Shown: piece by piece, positions 9,609 through 18,580 of the stretch
How positions within the stretch are numbered: position 1 is the first letter of the stretch
Layout of the letters: the number at the start of each line of letters is the position of its first letter
Origin: Umezawaea tangerina
Lineage (GTDB): Bacteria > Actinomycetota > Actinomycetes > Mycobacteriales > Pseudonocardiaceae
Length of the DNA: 64,000 nt
Assembly (NCBI RefSeq): GCF_003002815.1
Contig: NZ_PVTF01000001.1
Span: 992,001-1,056,000, forward strand
Reading direction: 5' to 3'
The notes under the pieces: model-generated
What the model was told of the DNA's origin: nothing
What the model saw: only the letters and a program-made list of their open reading frames with translations
Database searches by the model: none
Program-made: the position numbers and the translations under genes

Positions 9609-9640
9609 CGGCCCCGGCGTTCCAGCGAACGCCGGGGCCG
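9609..9640 (+). terminator. Stem-loop terminator after the S10 peptidase gene
   Basis: 13-bp perfect stem (9609-9621 against 9628-9640), 6-nt loop, 33 bases after the stop codon. Its last four bases are shared with the start of the 43-bp repeat at 9637. Confidence 0.75.
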
Positions 9641-9679
9641 TTCACGCGTCCGGTCGAACCGGACGTCCGGGCCGTAACG
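9637..9679 (+). repeat. 43-bp inverted repeat, copy 2
   Basis: Exact reverse complement of 7332-7374. It is followed, 60 bases later, by the GTG of the ORF at 9740, as the first copy is followed by a small membrane ORF. Confidence 0.85.
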
Positions 9680-9739
9680 TGTGCCAAGGACGCCACCGGC
9701 ACCGCGGCGCCCGGTCCGACACCGAGCGGTGGGACCGCC

Positions 9740-10249
9740 GTGAGCACCCCGCAGACCACCTCGGCGGCCGTGACCACGCAGAAGGCGGGGCTGACGCCGC
9801 AGGGGTTCCTGCCGAAGGCGATCGGACAGCAGGCGGGGTGGGACTGTTCCGGTTCGGTGATCGACTCGTGCGGTGTCAGGTTCCAGGTGACGGCGGTGGA
9901 GACGAGCCCGCAGTGCCACCAGTACGGGCGGGCGCCCGCGGCGGGGCGGAAGATTTTGCTGCTGCGCGTCTCGATGACCACCGGCACGTTGAGCCGGGAC
10001 GGGGCGGCGGTGGCGCCGGAGCTCTTCGCCCCGTTCTCGCTGAAGGGGATCAGTGCGGACGGGTTCGTGCACGACGCCGAGCCGGGGAGCTGCGCGGACC
10101 TGGACGGCAGGCTGTCCGGCACGATCCTGCCGAACGCGAAGTACGAGGGCGCGGTGGAGATCGAGGTGCCCGAGTCGGTGACGTCGGTCGCCTCCGCCCA
10201 CCAGCCCGCGCAGGACGGCAACCGCGGTTGGGTGTGGCCGGTCGGCTGA
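9740..10249 (+). CDS. Hypothetical protein, possibly a truncated secreted protein
   Basis: 169 aa, no family recognised. It starts with a Ser/Thr-rich stretch and continues into a compact domain with four Cys (WDCSG, DSCGV, PQCHQ, SCADL), which suggests disulfides and an extracytoplasmic location. No signal peptide precedes the GTG. The same frame stays open upstream through VTCAKDATGTAAPG, which resembles a region after a lipoprotein Cys, up to the 43-bp repeat. A signal peptide may have been lost when the repeat was placed there. GC3 supports coding. The start is uncertain. Confidence 0.5.
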   Translation: MSTPQTTSAAVTTQKAGLTPQGFLPKAIGQQAGWDCSGSVIDSCGVRFQVTAVETSPQCHQYGRAPAAGRKILLLRVSMTTGTLSRDGAAVAPELFAPFSLKGISADGFVHDAEPGSCADLDGRLSGTILPNAKYEGAVEIEVPESVTSVASAHQPAQDGNRGWVWPVG

Positions 10250-10311
10250 CCACCGGGCACGAGTCCTCTTAAACCGTGGTCCCCGGACCCCGAGGCAGGC
10301 ATGCTGCTGGC

Positions 10312-10986
10312 ATGAGGTCGCGGTGGGTGGGGGCGGTGCTGGTGGGGGCGGCGTTGGTGCTTGTCGCGCTCGAGGCCCGTGGCAGCTCGCCGGTGGTGTA
10401 TGGGGCGCGGTTGGTGCCGCCCGCGGTGGCCGCGCGGAGTGCTTCGCCGCCGACGGACGACCTGTTGGCGTCGGACGGGGTGGCGGGGGTGGTGGGGGGA
10501 TCGGTCGTGGTGGTGCTGGTGGTGCTCTTCGTGCTGCTGTCGGTCGCGTCGTTGGGGATCGTGCTGTTCATGGTCGGGCCGCGTCGTCGTCGGGTTCGGC
10601 GCGGGTACGACGCGGTGGGGGAGACGGCGCAGGAGGCGGCGGACGGCGGGGGAGGGGCGGTCGTGCTGCTGTCGGGGGCGCGGAAGGCGTTGGGGCAGTT
10701 GCGGGAGCGGGTGGGTGGGCCCGCGTCGGACGCGGTGGTGGCGGCGTGGCTGGACCTGGAGGACGCTGCGGAGCGCTGCGGTGCGCCGAGGAGGCGGCAC
10801 GAGACGTCGACGGAGTTCACGGGGGCGCTGCTGGTGCGCTACGAGGTGGACGCGGAGGCGGCGGCGACGTTGCGGGGGCTCTACCAGCGGGCGCGGTTCG
10901 GAGGGGCCGGTGGGGTGTCCGCGCAGGACGCCGAGCGGGCCGTGGACGCGCTGGAACGGGTCGTGGTCTCGTTGGACCGCGGATGA
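10312..10986 (+). CDS. DUF4129 domain membrane protein
   Basis: 224 aa. An N-terminal helix (RWVGAVLVGAALVLVALEA), a second strong membrane segment (VVVVLVVLFVLLSVASLGIVLF) followed by a basic RRRRVRRG stop-transfer, then a cytoplasmic DUF4129 domain (WLDLEDAAERCG ... LLVRYEVDAEAA). DUF4129 proteins occur with MoxR ATPases and DUF58 proteins, as here. The ATG at 10312 is preferred over GTG 10276 because it starts right at the hydrophobic helix. It overlaps the next gene by 4 bp (ATGA). Confidence 0.75.
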   Translation: MRSRWVGAVLVGAALVLVALEARGSSPVVYGARLVPPAVAARSASPPTDDLLASDGVAGVVGGSVVVVLVVLFVLLSVASLGIVLFMVGPRRRRVRRGYDAVGETAQEAADGGGGAVVLLSGARKALGQLRERVGGPASDAVVAAWLDLEDAAERCGAPRRRHETSTEFTGALLVRYEVDAEAAATLRGLYQRARFGGAGGVSAQDAERAVDALERVVVSLDRG

Positions 10987-11443
10987 CGCCGCTGCTGGGG
11001 CTGGTGCGGGCGGGGCTGCTGGCGCTCGCGGTGGGGGCGGTGGCCGGGTTCGTGCTGCACCGGCTGGGCGCGCCGGTGGGGTGGGCGGCGGTGGTGGCGG
11101 TGCCGATCGCGGGGCTCGTGCTGCTGGTCGCGCGGCTGCCGCGCGGGGCGGACATCGCGTGGTCGCCGTTGCCCGCGCACGCGTCCGGCGCCACGTCCGT
11201 GCAGGCCTCCACGCTGGTGAGCAGGCTCGACGAGGCCTCGCGGGACCGGGACCGGTTCGCCACCCGGATCCGGCCGCGGCTGCGCGCGCTGGCCGACGCC
11301 CGGCTGCGCCAACGGGGTGTGACGACCCTGGCCGAGGGCCGTGCCCTGCTGGGTGAGGACGCCTACCGGCTGCTGACCGACCCGGCCGCGGCGATGCCGA
11401 CCCCCAAGGCCCTGTCCGACCTGCTGGACCGGCTGGAAGCCCT

Positions 11444-11447
<4 letters not shown>
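10983..11447 (+). CDS. Two-helix membrane protein of the MoxR operon
   Basis: 154 aa. Two membrane helices near the N-terminus (LLGLVRAGLLALAVGAVAGF and a second around VAVPIAGLVLLVARL) precede a soluble helical tail rich in Arg, Leu and Asp. No named domain recognised. Both ends use 4-bp overlaps with the neighbouring genes, so it is translated as part of the DUF4129-MoxR-DUF58 operon and probably belongs to the same complex. Confidence 0.7.
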
Positions 11448-12438
<991 letters not shown>

Positions 12439-12442
<4 letters not shown>

Positions 12443-13773
12443 GCAGGGCGGACCGGATCCGCGAGGCGTTCACCGGCGGGCGCGGCCCCGGCTGGCGCGC
12501 CACCGACGCCTACGCCCGCGCGGTCCTGCTCGGCGTCGGGCTGGTCGTGCTCGGCGCGCTGCTGCACAAGGTGGAGCTGGTCCTGTTCGGCGCCCCGTTC
12601 CTGGTGTCGGCGCTGTTCGCGCTGGGCACGGAGGTTGCCGGCGAGCCCTCGGTGTCGGTCCGCCCGCTGCCGCGCACGGCCGAGCCGGGCGAGGCGACCA
12701 CGGGCGTCGAGGTGGACCCGGCCGTCGGCACCGAGCTGCTGGCCGTGCGGCTGCCCGTGCCGGGCACGCCGGGGGAGCTGGGGCCGATCCACCTGCTGCC
12801 CGCCACCAGCGCGCCGATCGTGGTGAAGCTGCGCCGCGAGGCCTGGGGCGACGGCGTCGACCTGCGGGCCGACCACCTGTTCGCGGGCCCGGACGCGCTG
12901 CTCGTGCACGGCCCCGTCGTCGGCGTCGAACGCGGCCGCGTCGTCCTGCCGCCCGTGGACGCGCTGCCCGCCGGGCTGCTGCCCGCGCGCGCCGCCGGGC
13001 TGGTCGGCGTGCACCGCACCCGCCGCCCCGGCGACTCCACGGAGCTGCGCGACATCCGCGCGTTCCAGCCCGGCGACCGGCTGCGCCGCATCGACTGGCG
13101 GGTGTCGCTGCGCAGCCCGACCCTGCACGTGCGCGAGCACCACGCCGAGGCCGACGCCGACGTCGTGCTGGCCCTGGACACCCGCCTCGACCTCGGCCGC
13201 GCGGTCGCCGACTGGTCCACCGGCCACCCCGGCGGCACGTCCCGGCCCGGCGGCAGCCTCGACACCGCCGTCCGCGCCGCCGCGTCGCTGGCCGCCGGCT
13301 ACCTGCACCAGGGCGACCGGGTGGCGCTGGCCGACCTCGGCCGCCCGCAGCTGGGCGTGCGGCCCGGCGTCGGGCGGCGGCAGCTGCTCCGGCTGCGCAA
13401 CCAGCTCGTCGTGTGCGCCCGGTCGGCGGGCTGGTCGCCGCGTCCGGTGCTCAACGCCCACCAGGTTCCCCACGGCGCCCTCGTGGTCGTGCTGTCCCCG
13501 TTCCTGGACGACCACGTCGTGCAGGTCACCGTCCAGGCGGCCCGCCGCGGCAGCCTCGTGCTGGCCGTGGACGTGCTGCCCGCCGACCTCCGCCCCGACC
13601 CCGAGTCGCCGTGGGGCGGGGGAGCGCTGCGGATCATCCGGCTCGAACAGCGCACCCGGCTCGCGGCGATGAAGCAGCACGGCATCGCCGTCGTCCCCTG
13701 GGACGGCCACGGGGCAGGCGTGGCCGCCGCCCTGCGCCGGGCGAACCGCCCCGGACGGCCGGTGGTCCGGTGA
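12439..13773 (+). CDS. DUF58 domain protein
   Basis: 444 aa. Two membrane helices near the N-terminus (AVLLGVGLVVLGALL and LVLFGAPFLVSALFAL), a beta-rich middle region, then the DUF58 signature DIRAFQPGDRLRRIDWRVSLR around residues 205-230, followed by a VWA-like fold with ADVVLALDTRLDLG. This is the usual partner of the MoxR ATPase upstream, with which it overlaps by 4 bp. The cellular role of such operons is not settled; cell-envelope or transglutaminase functions are proposed for relatives. Confidence 0.8.
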
Positions 13774-13886
13774 ACGCCCCTGACAGCTCGTGGACAGCTT
13801 TCCCGCCCGCGCCCGCCCCGTCCGCCCGGACGGCTCCGCCCGGCCCGCACCGCCGCCGTGAGGCACCGGGAAGGGCGCTCCGGTGA
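13770..13886 (+). CDS. Short Pro/Arg-rich ORF linking two operon genes (38 aa)
   Basis: A 38-codon ORF whose GTG overlaps the DUF58 stop (GTGA) and whose own stop overlaps the GTG of the next gene in the same way. The product is rich in Pro, Ala, Ser and Arg and has no recognisable fold. It may be a real coupling peptide or simply the consequence of high-GC sequence between two genes. The exact double overlap is the only argument for it. Confidence 0.3.
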   Translation: MNAPDSSWTAFPPAPAPSARTAPPGPHRRREAPGRALR

Positions 13887-14395
13887 GCGCCCCCGTGCAC
13901 CTCCCCGCGGGCCTCCCGGCCTGGCTCCTGCGCGCCACGGCCGCGCTGGCGTGCGCCGCGACGGCGCTCGTGCTGGCGGCGAACGGCGTCCAGGGCGTCG
14001 CGCTGGGCCTGTTCGCCCTGGTCGCGCTGGCCGCGGTCGCCGTCCCGGCCTCGGCGGCCCCGGCGCTGGTGATCGGGACCGCCGCGGTCACCCTCGCCTT
14101 CACCGGCGGCGACCCGCTGCGGCCGGGCGTCCTGCTGGTGGTCGTGCTGCTGCACCTCGTGCACCTCACGTGCGCCCTGGCCGCCGTGACCCCGGCGCGC
14201 GCCCGGCTGCACCCGCGGGCCCTCAAGGCCCCCGCCCGCCGGTTCGCCGCGACCCAGCTGGTCGTGTTCGCGCTCGCCGGCGCGGTCGCCGTCCTGCCCG
14301 CGGGCGGGACCGAGCCGGTGGTCGAGGTCGCGGGTCTCGCGAGCGCCGTCGGACTGGTCGTCGGAGCCGTCCTCCTGATGCGCCCGAGAAGCTGA
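13883..14395 (+). CDS. Multi-spanning membrane protein of the MoxR operon
   Basis: 170 aa, nearly all hydrophobic, with four or five membrane segments (LLRATAALACAATALVLAA, ALGLFALVALAAVAVPA, VLLVVVLLHLVHLTCAL, LVVFALAGAVAVLPA, GLVVGAVLLM). No named domain recognised. It ends the DUF4129-MoxR-DUF58 operon and probably anchors or belongs to that complex. The GTG start overlaps the stop of the 38-codon ORF. Confidence 0.65.
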   Translation: MSAPVHLPAGLPAWLLRATAALACAATALVLAANGVQGVALGLFALVALAAVAVPASAAPALVIGTAAVTLAFTGGDPLRPGVLLVVVLLHLVHLTCALAAVTPARARLHPRALKAPARRFAATQLVVFALAGAVAVLPAGGTEPVVEVAGLASAVGLVVGAVLLMRPRS

Positions 14396-14576
14396 GGAAC
14401 GGGGCCGGAAGACTCAGTTCCAGCTGAGCTACTGGATCGATCCTCTCAGGCGTTATGCCCATCCGAGACGCTTCCCGCAGGTCAGCGCGCGGAGTGTCCG
14501 CGATCACCCGGCGACCGTGGTCACAACGGGCCCTCGGAACGCGCGATCACAGGGGTTCCGGTGCGACCATGTGCGT

Positions 14577-15902
14577 ATGGCTGCTGTGAAGTCGCAACCC
14601 ACGAGGATCGTCATCGTCGGCGGTGGGTACGTCGGTATGTACACCGCGCTGGGGTTGCAGAAGAAACTGCGTTCCGGTGAGGCGTCGGTGACCGTTGTCG
14701 ACCCGCAGCCTCACATGACCTACCAGCCCTTCCTCCCCGAGGCGGCGGCCGGCTCCATCGAGCCGCGCCACGTCGTGGTGCCGCTGCGCAAGGTCCTCAA
14801 CCGCTGCCACGTCGTGACCGGCCGCGTGACGAAGATCGAGCACGCGGACAAGTCCGTCACGCTGGAGACCGCCGACGGCCACGTCGAGACGATCGAGTAC
14901 GACGTGCTGGTCAACGCGCTCGGCTCGATCGCCCGCACGCTGCCCATCCCCGGCCTGGCCGAGCAGGGCATCGGCGTGAAGACCATCGGCGAGGCCATCT
15001 ACATCCGCAACCACGTGCTGTCGCGCCTCGACCAGGCCGCGAGCACCCGCGACCCGGAGCTGCGGCGCAGGCTGCTCAGCTTCGTCGTCATCGGCGGCGG
15101 GTTCGCCGGCATCGAGACGCTGGCCGAGCTGGAGGACATGGCCCGGTACGCGCTGCGCTACTACACGCAGCTCAAGCCCGAGGACATGAACTGGGTGCTC
15201 GTCGAGGCCACCAAGCGGGTCATGCCCGAGGTGAGCGAGAAGATGGGCGTCTACACCGTCCAGCAGCTCGAGAAGCGCGGCATGAAGGTCTTCCTCGACA
15301 CGAGGGTCAAGACCATGGAGAACGGCCACGTCGTCCTGGACGACGGCACCGAGTTCGACAGCGACACGATCATCTGGACCGCGGGCGTCAAGGCCAACCC
15401 CGTGCTGCGCAACACCGACCTGCCGCTCGACGAGCGCGGTCGCGTCCGCTGCACGGCCAAGCTCCAGGTCGAGGGCCTCGCGGGCGTCTGGTCGGCCGGT
15501 GACTGCTCGGCCGTGCCGGACCTGTCGCGCACCGAGGAGGACCCGACGGCGACGTGCAGCCCCTCGGCCCAGCACGCCGTGCGGCAGAGCAAGGTGCTCG
15601 TCGGCAACATCGTGGCCAGCCTGCGCGGCAAGGACCAGAAGGACTACTTCCACAAGTACATCGGCTCGGTCGCGGGTCTGGGCCTGTACAAGGGTGTCGC
15701 GGACGTCTACGGCATCAAGATGAAGGGCCTGCTGGCCTGGTTGGCCCACCGCGGCTACCACGTCGCCAAAATGCCCACCTTCAACCGCAAGTTCCGTGTT
15801 CTCATGGACTGGCTGCTCGCGTTCGTCAACGGACGCGAGGTCGTCGCCCTCGGTCAGATCAACGACCCGAAGGCGGAGTTCGACCGCGCTTCGAAGAGCT
15901 GA
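14577..15902 (+). CDS. ndh: Type II NADH dehydrogenase
   Basis: 441-aa NDH-2, a peripheral membrane flavoprotein that passes electrons from NADH to menaquinone without pumping protons. The N-terminal FAD-binding loop is IVGGGYVGMY, the NADH-binding loop VIGGGFAGIE near residue 175, and the second FAD motif AGDCSAVPD. The C-terminal helices that sit on the membrane follow. The ATG at 14577 is given; a GTG 6 bases upstream is in frame and equally possible. The 180 bp upstream hold no gene. A long hairpin follows the stop. Confidence 0.92.
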   Translation: MAAVKSQPTRIVIVGGGYVGMYTALGLQKKLRSGEASVTVVDPQPHMTYQPFLPEAAAGSIEPRHVVVPLRKVLNRCHVVTGRVTKIEHADKSVTLETADGHVETIEYDVLVNALGSIARTLPIPGLAEQGIGVKTIGEAIYIRNHVLSRLDQAASTRDPELRRRLLSFVVIGGGFAGIETLAELEDMARYALRYYTQLKPEDMNWVLVEATKRVMPEVSEKMGVYTVQQLEKRGMKVFLDTRVKTMENGHVVLDDGTEFDSDTIIWTAGVKANPVLRNTDLPLDERGRVRCTAKLQVEGLAGVWSAGDCSAVPDLSRTEEDPTATCSPSAQHAVRQSKVLVGNIVASLRGKDQKDYFHKYIGSVAGLGLYKGVADVYGIKMKGLLAWLAHRGYHVAKMPTFNRKFRVLMDWLLAFVNGREVVALGQINDPKAEFDRASKS

Positions 15903-15911
15903 GCCCACCCG

Positions 15912-15961
15912 ACGGGTGTTGCCGGCACTGCGCCGTTCGGTTGCAGCCCGGTGACACCCGT
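15912..15961 (+). terminator. Candidate terminator hairpin after ndh
   Basis: 8-bp arms ACGGGTGT (15912-15919) and ACACCCGT (15954-15961) enclose a GC-rich loop that can fold further. It lies 10 bases after the ndh stop. Confidence 0.5.
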
Positions 15962-16016
15962 CTGGCTTAGTGCCGTAACTTAAGCCCCCAAATAGAGCAA
16001 CATCGGGGCCCTCATC

Positions 16017-16045
16017 TTGACATTGCGTTACGTGAACCCGAGACT
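16017..16045 (+). promoter_or_regulatory. Promoter of the RiPP-like operon
   Basis: A perfect -35 TTGACA (16017-16022), a 17-bp spacer and -10 GAGACT (16040-16045, one base from TAGACT) lie about 60 bases before the start of the 40-aa peptide gene. This is the clearest housekeeping-type promoter in the window. Confidence 0.65.
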
Positions 16046-16102
16046 ACTGCTTGTGCATCACCTGAAAGCGTGATGCGCGCGTTGGGGAAAGAGGTGACCG
16101 CG

Positions 16103-16225
16103 ATGTCCCTTGAGGAGCTGGCCGCACAGCTTCGCCGCGGTGAGATCGAGGACCGCGCTTTGGCCGAGTACGCCGCTGAGTACGTCACGGCCGGGAAGTG
16201 TTTCCGAAGCAAGAAAGACGACTGA
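16103..16225 (+). CDS. Candidate RiPP precursor peptide (40 aa)
   Basis: A 40-aa peptide with an excellent ribosome site (AAAGAGGTGA, 5-6 nt from the ATG). The first 30 residues are acidic and helical, with LEELAAQLRRGEIEDRALAE, as expected for a leader that an enzyme recognises. The last nine, KCFRSKKDD, are a different composition: Cys, Ser, three Lys and two Asp, residues that ATP-grasp ligases and flavin dehydrogenases could modify. Two bases separate its stop from the ATP-grasp gene. The tight operon with two tailoring-type enzymes is the main evidence that it is a modified peptide. No known precursor family was recognised. Confidence 0.65.
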   Translation: MSLEELAAQLRRGEIEDRALAEYAAEYVTAGKCFRSKKDD

Positions 16226-16227
16226 GC

Positions 16228-17367
16228 GTGACCGCTTCCGAGCGGGGGGTCGAGAGACCCCCGCTCGAAGCCGTAAGAGTACTGGCCGAACCGAGTCGCA
16301 CTCCGGTGAAGCCCACTCCGCTCCTCCTCCAAGGCCAGAACTACCTCTTCCGCTCGCCACCGAAGACCCTGGACTTCCAGGAGCAGGTGCACCGGATGGG
16401 CATGGTCGACGAAGGCGACGGCAGCCCGGTGCCCTGCGTGCTGGTGCTCGCGCGCAGCGCCGACATGGAGATGAACGAGCTCTCCATCGCCCTGGCCGAA
16501 CGCGGCATCCGGATGGCCCGCATCGACGCCGACCGCTGCGTCGACCTGCCGCTGACCGTCTACACCGACGCGCCCCTGGTCGAGCTCGACCGGTGGCTGC
16601 TGCGTCCGCTGCTGGTGTGGCGCAGGCACTTCGAGCTCTCCGCCCTCCCCGTCGAGCCCGGCACGCTGGCGGGCGCCTACGCCGTCGACCAGTGGGGCGC
16701 GGTGTCGAACTGGCTGGCCACCCGCGGTGACTGGGCGCACGTCAACCCCACCCGTTCCACGGCCCACCTCGACCGGCTCACCCAGCTGTCCGACGCGGCC
16801 TCGTTCGGCCTGACCATCCCGCGCACGGCGGTGACCACGCGCCCCGGCCGCACCCGGCCCGGCGGCGGGCACTGCATCGTGAAGACCACCGGGCGGCACC
16901 TGCTCGAACCGCGCCCCGGCGTGCAGCACGGCCTGTTCCCGCGCCCGCTGGAGACCAGCAGGTCCAGCGACGCGCCCGAGTCCGCCCCGGTGATCGTGCA
17001 GCAGTACCTGCCGTCGGAGACCGAGCTGCGGGTGTTCGTCGTGGGCGAGCGGTGCGTCGCCTACCAGGTCGACAAGCTCGACCCCGCCCAGCTGTGGGTC
17101 GACCCGGACGCCGTCCGGGTGACACCCACGACCGTGCCCGCGGCGGTGACGGACAAGCTGCTGGCGTTAGCCCGTTACTGGAAGGTGCAGGTCGCGGCGT
17201 TCGACCTCCTGGTGACGGGCAAGGACCACGTCTTCCTGGAAGTGAACGTCAACTGCGACTGGCGATGGTTCGAACACCGCGCTGAGGACACCCTGGTGTC
17301 GGACGCGGTGCACGACTGGGTGGCGTCGCGCTTCAAGGAGCTGATAGGTGCGGGCAAAGGTCGCTGA
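16228..17367 (+). CDS. MvdC/MvdD-like ATP-grasp ligase
   Basis: 379 aa. The C-terminal half is an ATP-grasp fold like that of the graspetide ligases MvdC/MvdD: GGGHCIVKTT, VIVQQYLPSETELRVFVVG, then FDLLVTGKDHVFLEVNVNCD with the metal-binding Glu/Asn. Family members join side-chain carboxylates to amines or hydroxyls in peptides. The GTG at 16228 is 2 nt after the peptide gene stop, and the gene overlaps the dehydrogenase gene by 20 bp. An in-frame TTA codon lies at 17167-17169 (codon 314), a codon that is nearly absent from this window. The substrate is inferred to be the 40-aa peptide. Confidence 0.8.
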   Translation: MTASERGVERPPLEAVRVLAEPSRTPVKPTPLLLQGQNYLFRSPPKTLDFQEQVHRMGMVDEGDGSPVPCVLVLARSADMEMNELSIALAERGIRMARIDADRCVDLPLTVYTDAPLVELDRWLLRPLLVWRRHFELSALPVEPGTLAGAYAVDQWGAVSNWLATRGDWAHVNPTRSTAHLDRLTQLSDAASFGLTIPRTAVTTRPGRTRPGGGHCIVKTTGRHLLEPRPGVQHGLFPRPLETSRSSDAPESAPVIVQQYLPSETELRVFVVGERCVAYQVDKLDPAQLWVDPDAVRVTPTTVPAAVTDKLLALARYWKVQVAAFDLLVTGKDHVFLEVNVNCDWRWFEHRAEDTLVSDAVHDWVASRFKELIGAGKGR

Positions 17368-18418
17368 ACACTCGACGCTGTTCTACGAGAACGGCGCCGT
17401 GGTCTGGGACGACTACCTGCACCACCGGCAGTTCGCCATCAGCGAGACCGCCGAGCTGCTCTGCCGCAAGTTCACCACCTTCACCGAGGTCGACGACCTC
17501 CTCGCCCCGCTGGGCGAGGAGGACCGCGCCGTGCTGCGCCGGGTGCTCGACGAGCTCGTGGCCGCGGGCGTGCTCATCGTGGAGGGCTCGCCCGAGCACG
17601 AGGCCGAGCTGGCGATGCTCGACGGGTGGTCCAGCTGGGGCGCTTCCGCCCGGCACTTCCACTTCGCCAGCCGCACGCTGGCGGGCGCCGAGTACCTGGC
17701 CGCCGACGAGCACGACGCGGTGCTGGAGGCCAAGCTCGACGAGGAGCCGCCGCCCGCCCCGTTCCGCACCCTCGGCGGCGACGCGGTCGCCTTGCCGGTG
17801 CTGCCTGCCCGGCCGAGCTGGGGCGAGACCGGTGTCCTCGACGTCCTGCTGGCCCGCCGCACCACCCGCGAGTTCGGCACCGACGGCCTCGCGCTGGAGC
17901 AGGTCGGCGAGCTGCTGGCCGTGCTCGCCGGGCCGTCGCCGATGAGGTCGCGCATCGGCCGTTCCGGGACCGTGTTCAAGACCAGCCCGTCCGGCGGCGG
18001 CCGCCACCCGGTGGAGCTGTACGCCCACGTCCGCGACGTCGAGGGCCTGCCCGCGGGCTGGTACCACTACGACGGTCTCCGGCACGCGCTGGAGCCCCTC
18101 GGACCGGAGTGGCCCGCCGAGCGGATCGCCGAGGCGGCCGGCGACCAGGAGTGGGTCGGAGAGGCCCCACTGGTCCTGGCCTACACTGCCGTGCTCGAAC
18201 GCACCCGCTGGCGCTACGACACCTCTCGCGCCTACCGGGTCGTGCAGATGGATGTCGGCCACCTGTCGCAGACCGCGTACCTGGTGGCCACGGCGATGGG
18301 ATTGGGAGTCGGCTACACGGCGGCTCTCCGGGACGAACTGGTGGAACGGGCAATCGGCTGTGACGCCTATCACGAAGTGGTATTGGGGATGACGGTCGTC
18401 GGTCCATTACGCAAATGA
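17348..18418 (+). CDS. SagB/ThcOx-type flavin dehydrogenase
   Basis: 356 aa. The C-terminal half is a nitroreductase-fold FMN enzyme of the SagB group: LLARRTTREFG binds FMN phosphate, SPSGGGRHPVELYAHV lines the flavin, and MGLGVGYTAALRDELVERAIG closes the fold. The first 90 residues look like a small winged-helix region, as is usual for standalone SagB proteins, and could bind a leader peptide. SagB enzymes oxidise azolines to azoles in RiPPs, but no YcaO cyclodehydratase is present here, so the reaction is open. A TTA codon lies at 18407-18409, three codons before the stop. Confidence 0.82.
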   Translation: MRAKVAEHSTLFYENGAVVWDDYLHHRQFAISETAELLCRKFTTFTEVDDLLAPLGEEDRAVLRRVLDELVAAGVLIVEGSPEHEAELAMLDGWSSWGASARHFHFASRTLAGAEYLAADEHDAVLEAKLDEEPPPAPFRTLGGDAVALPVLPARPSWGETGVLDVLLARRTTREFGTDGLALEQVGELLAVLAGPSPMRSRIGRSGTVFKTSPSGGGRHPVELYAHVRDVEGLPAGWYHYDGLRHALEPLGPEWPAERIAEAAGDQEWVGEAPLVLAYTAVLERTRWRYDTSRAYRVVQMDVGHLSQTAYLVATAMGLGVGYTAALRDELVERAIGCDAYHEVVLGMTVVGPLRK

Positions 18419-18505
18419 CCGGAATAGCGGAACGCGTTGAGCCGTGCGGGTGTCTTGAGTCGATTCCGATACGAGAACCCGCGCACTCCCCTTAAGCTGC
18501 CCGCT

Positions 18506-18580
18506 GCCCCCGTAGCCCAACCGGCAGAGGCAGGCCCCTTAAAAGGGTCACAGGTACGGGTTCGACTCCCGTCGGGGGCA
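18506..18580 (+). tRNA. tRNA with UAA anticodon and class I variable loop (tRNA-Leu-like)
   Basis: A 75-nt cloverleaf: acceptor GCCCCCG/CGGGGGC with A73, D-arm with GG in the loop, anticodon stem GGCCC/GGGTC, loop CTTAAAA giving anticodon UAA, T-arm ACGGG-TTCGACT-CCCGT. CCA is not encoded. The UAA anticodon reads UUA (Leu), but the variable region is only 6 nt (ACAGGT). Normal bacterial tRNA-Leu is class II with a long variable arm. The D-stem has one C-A mismatch. It starts 88 bases after the SagB-type gene. Confidence 0.85.

Noticed and set aside
16103-18418. Classical azole-forming (thiazole/oxazole) RiPP cluster
   Set aside because: A SagB-type enzyme is present, but no YcaO cyclodehydratase or E1-like partner is encoded nearby, so the standard azole pathway cannot be claimed.
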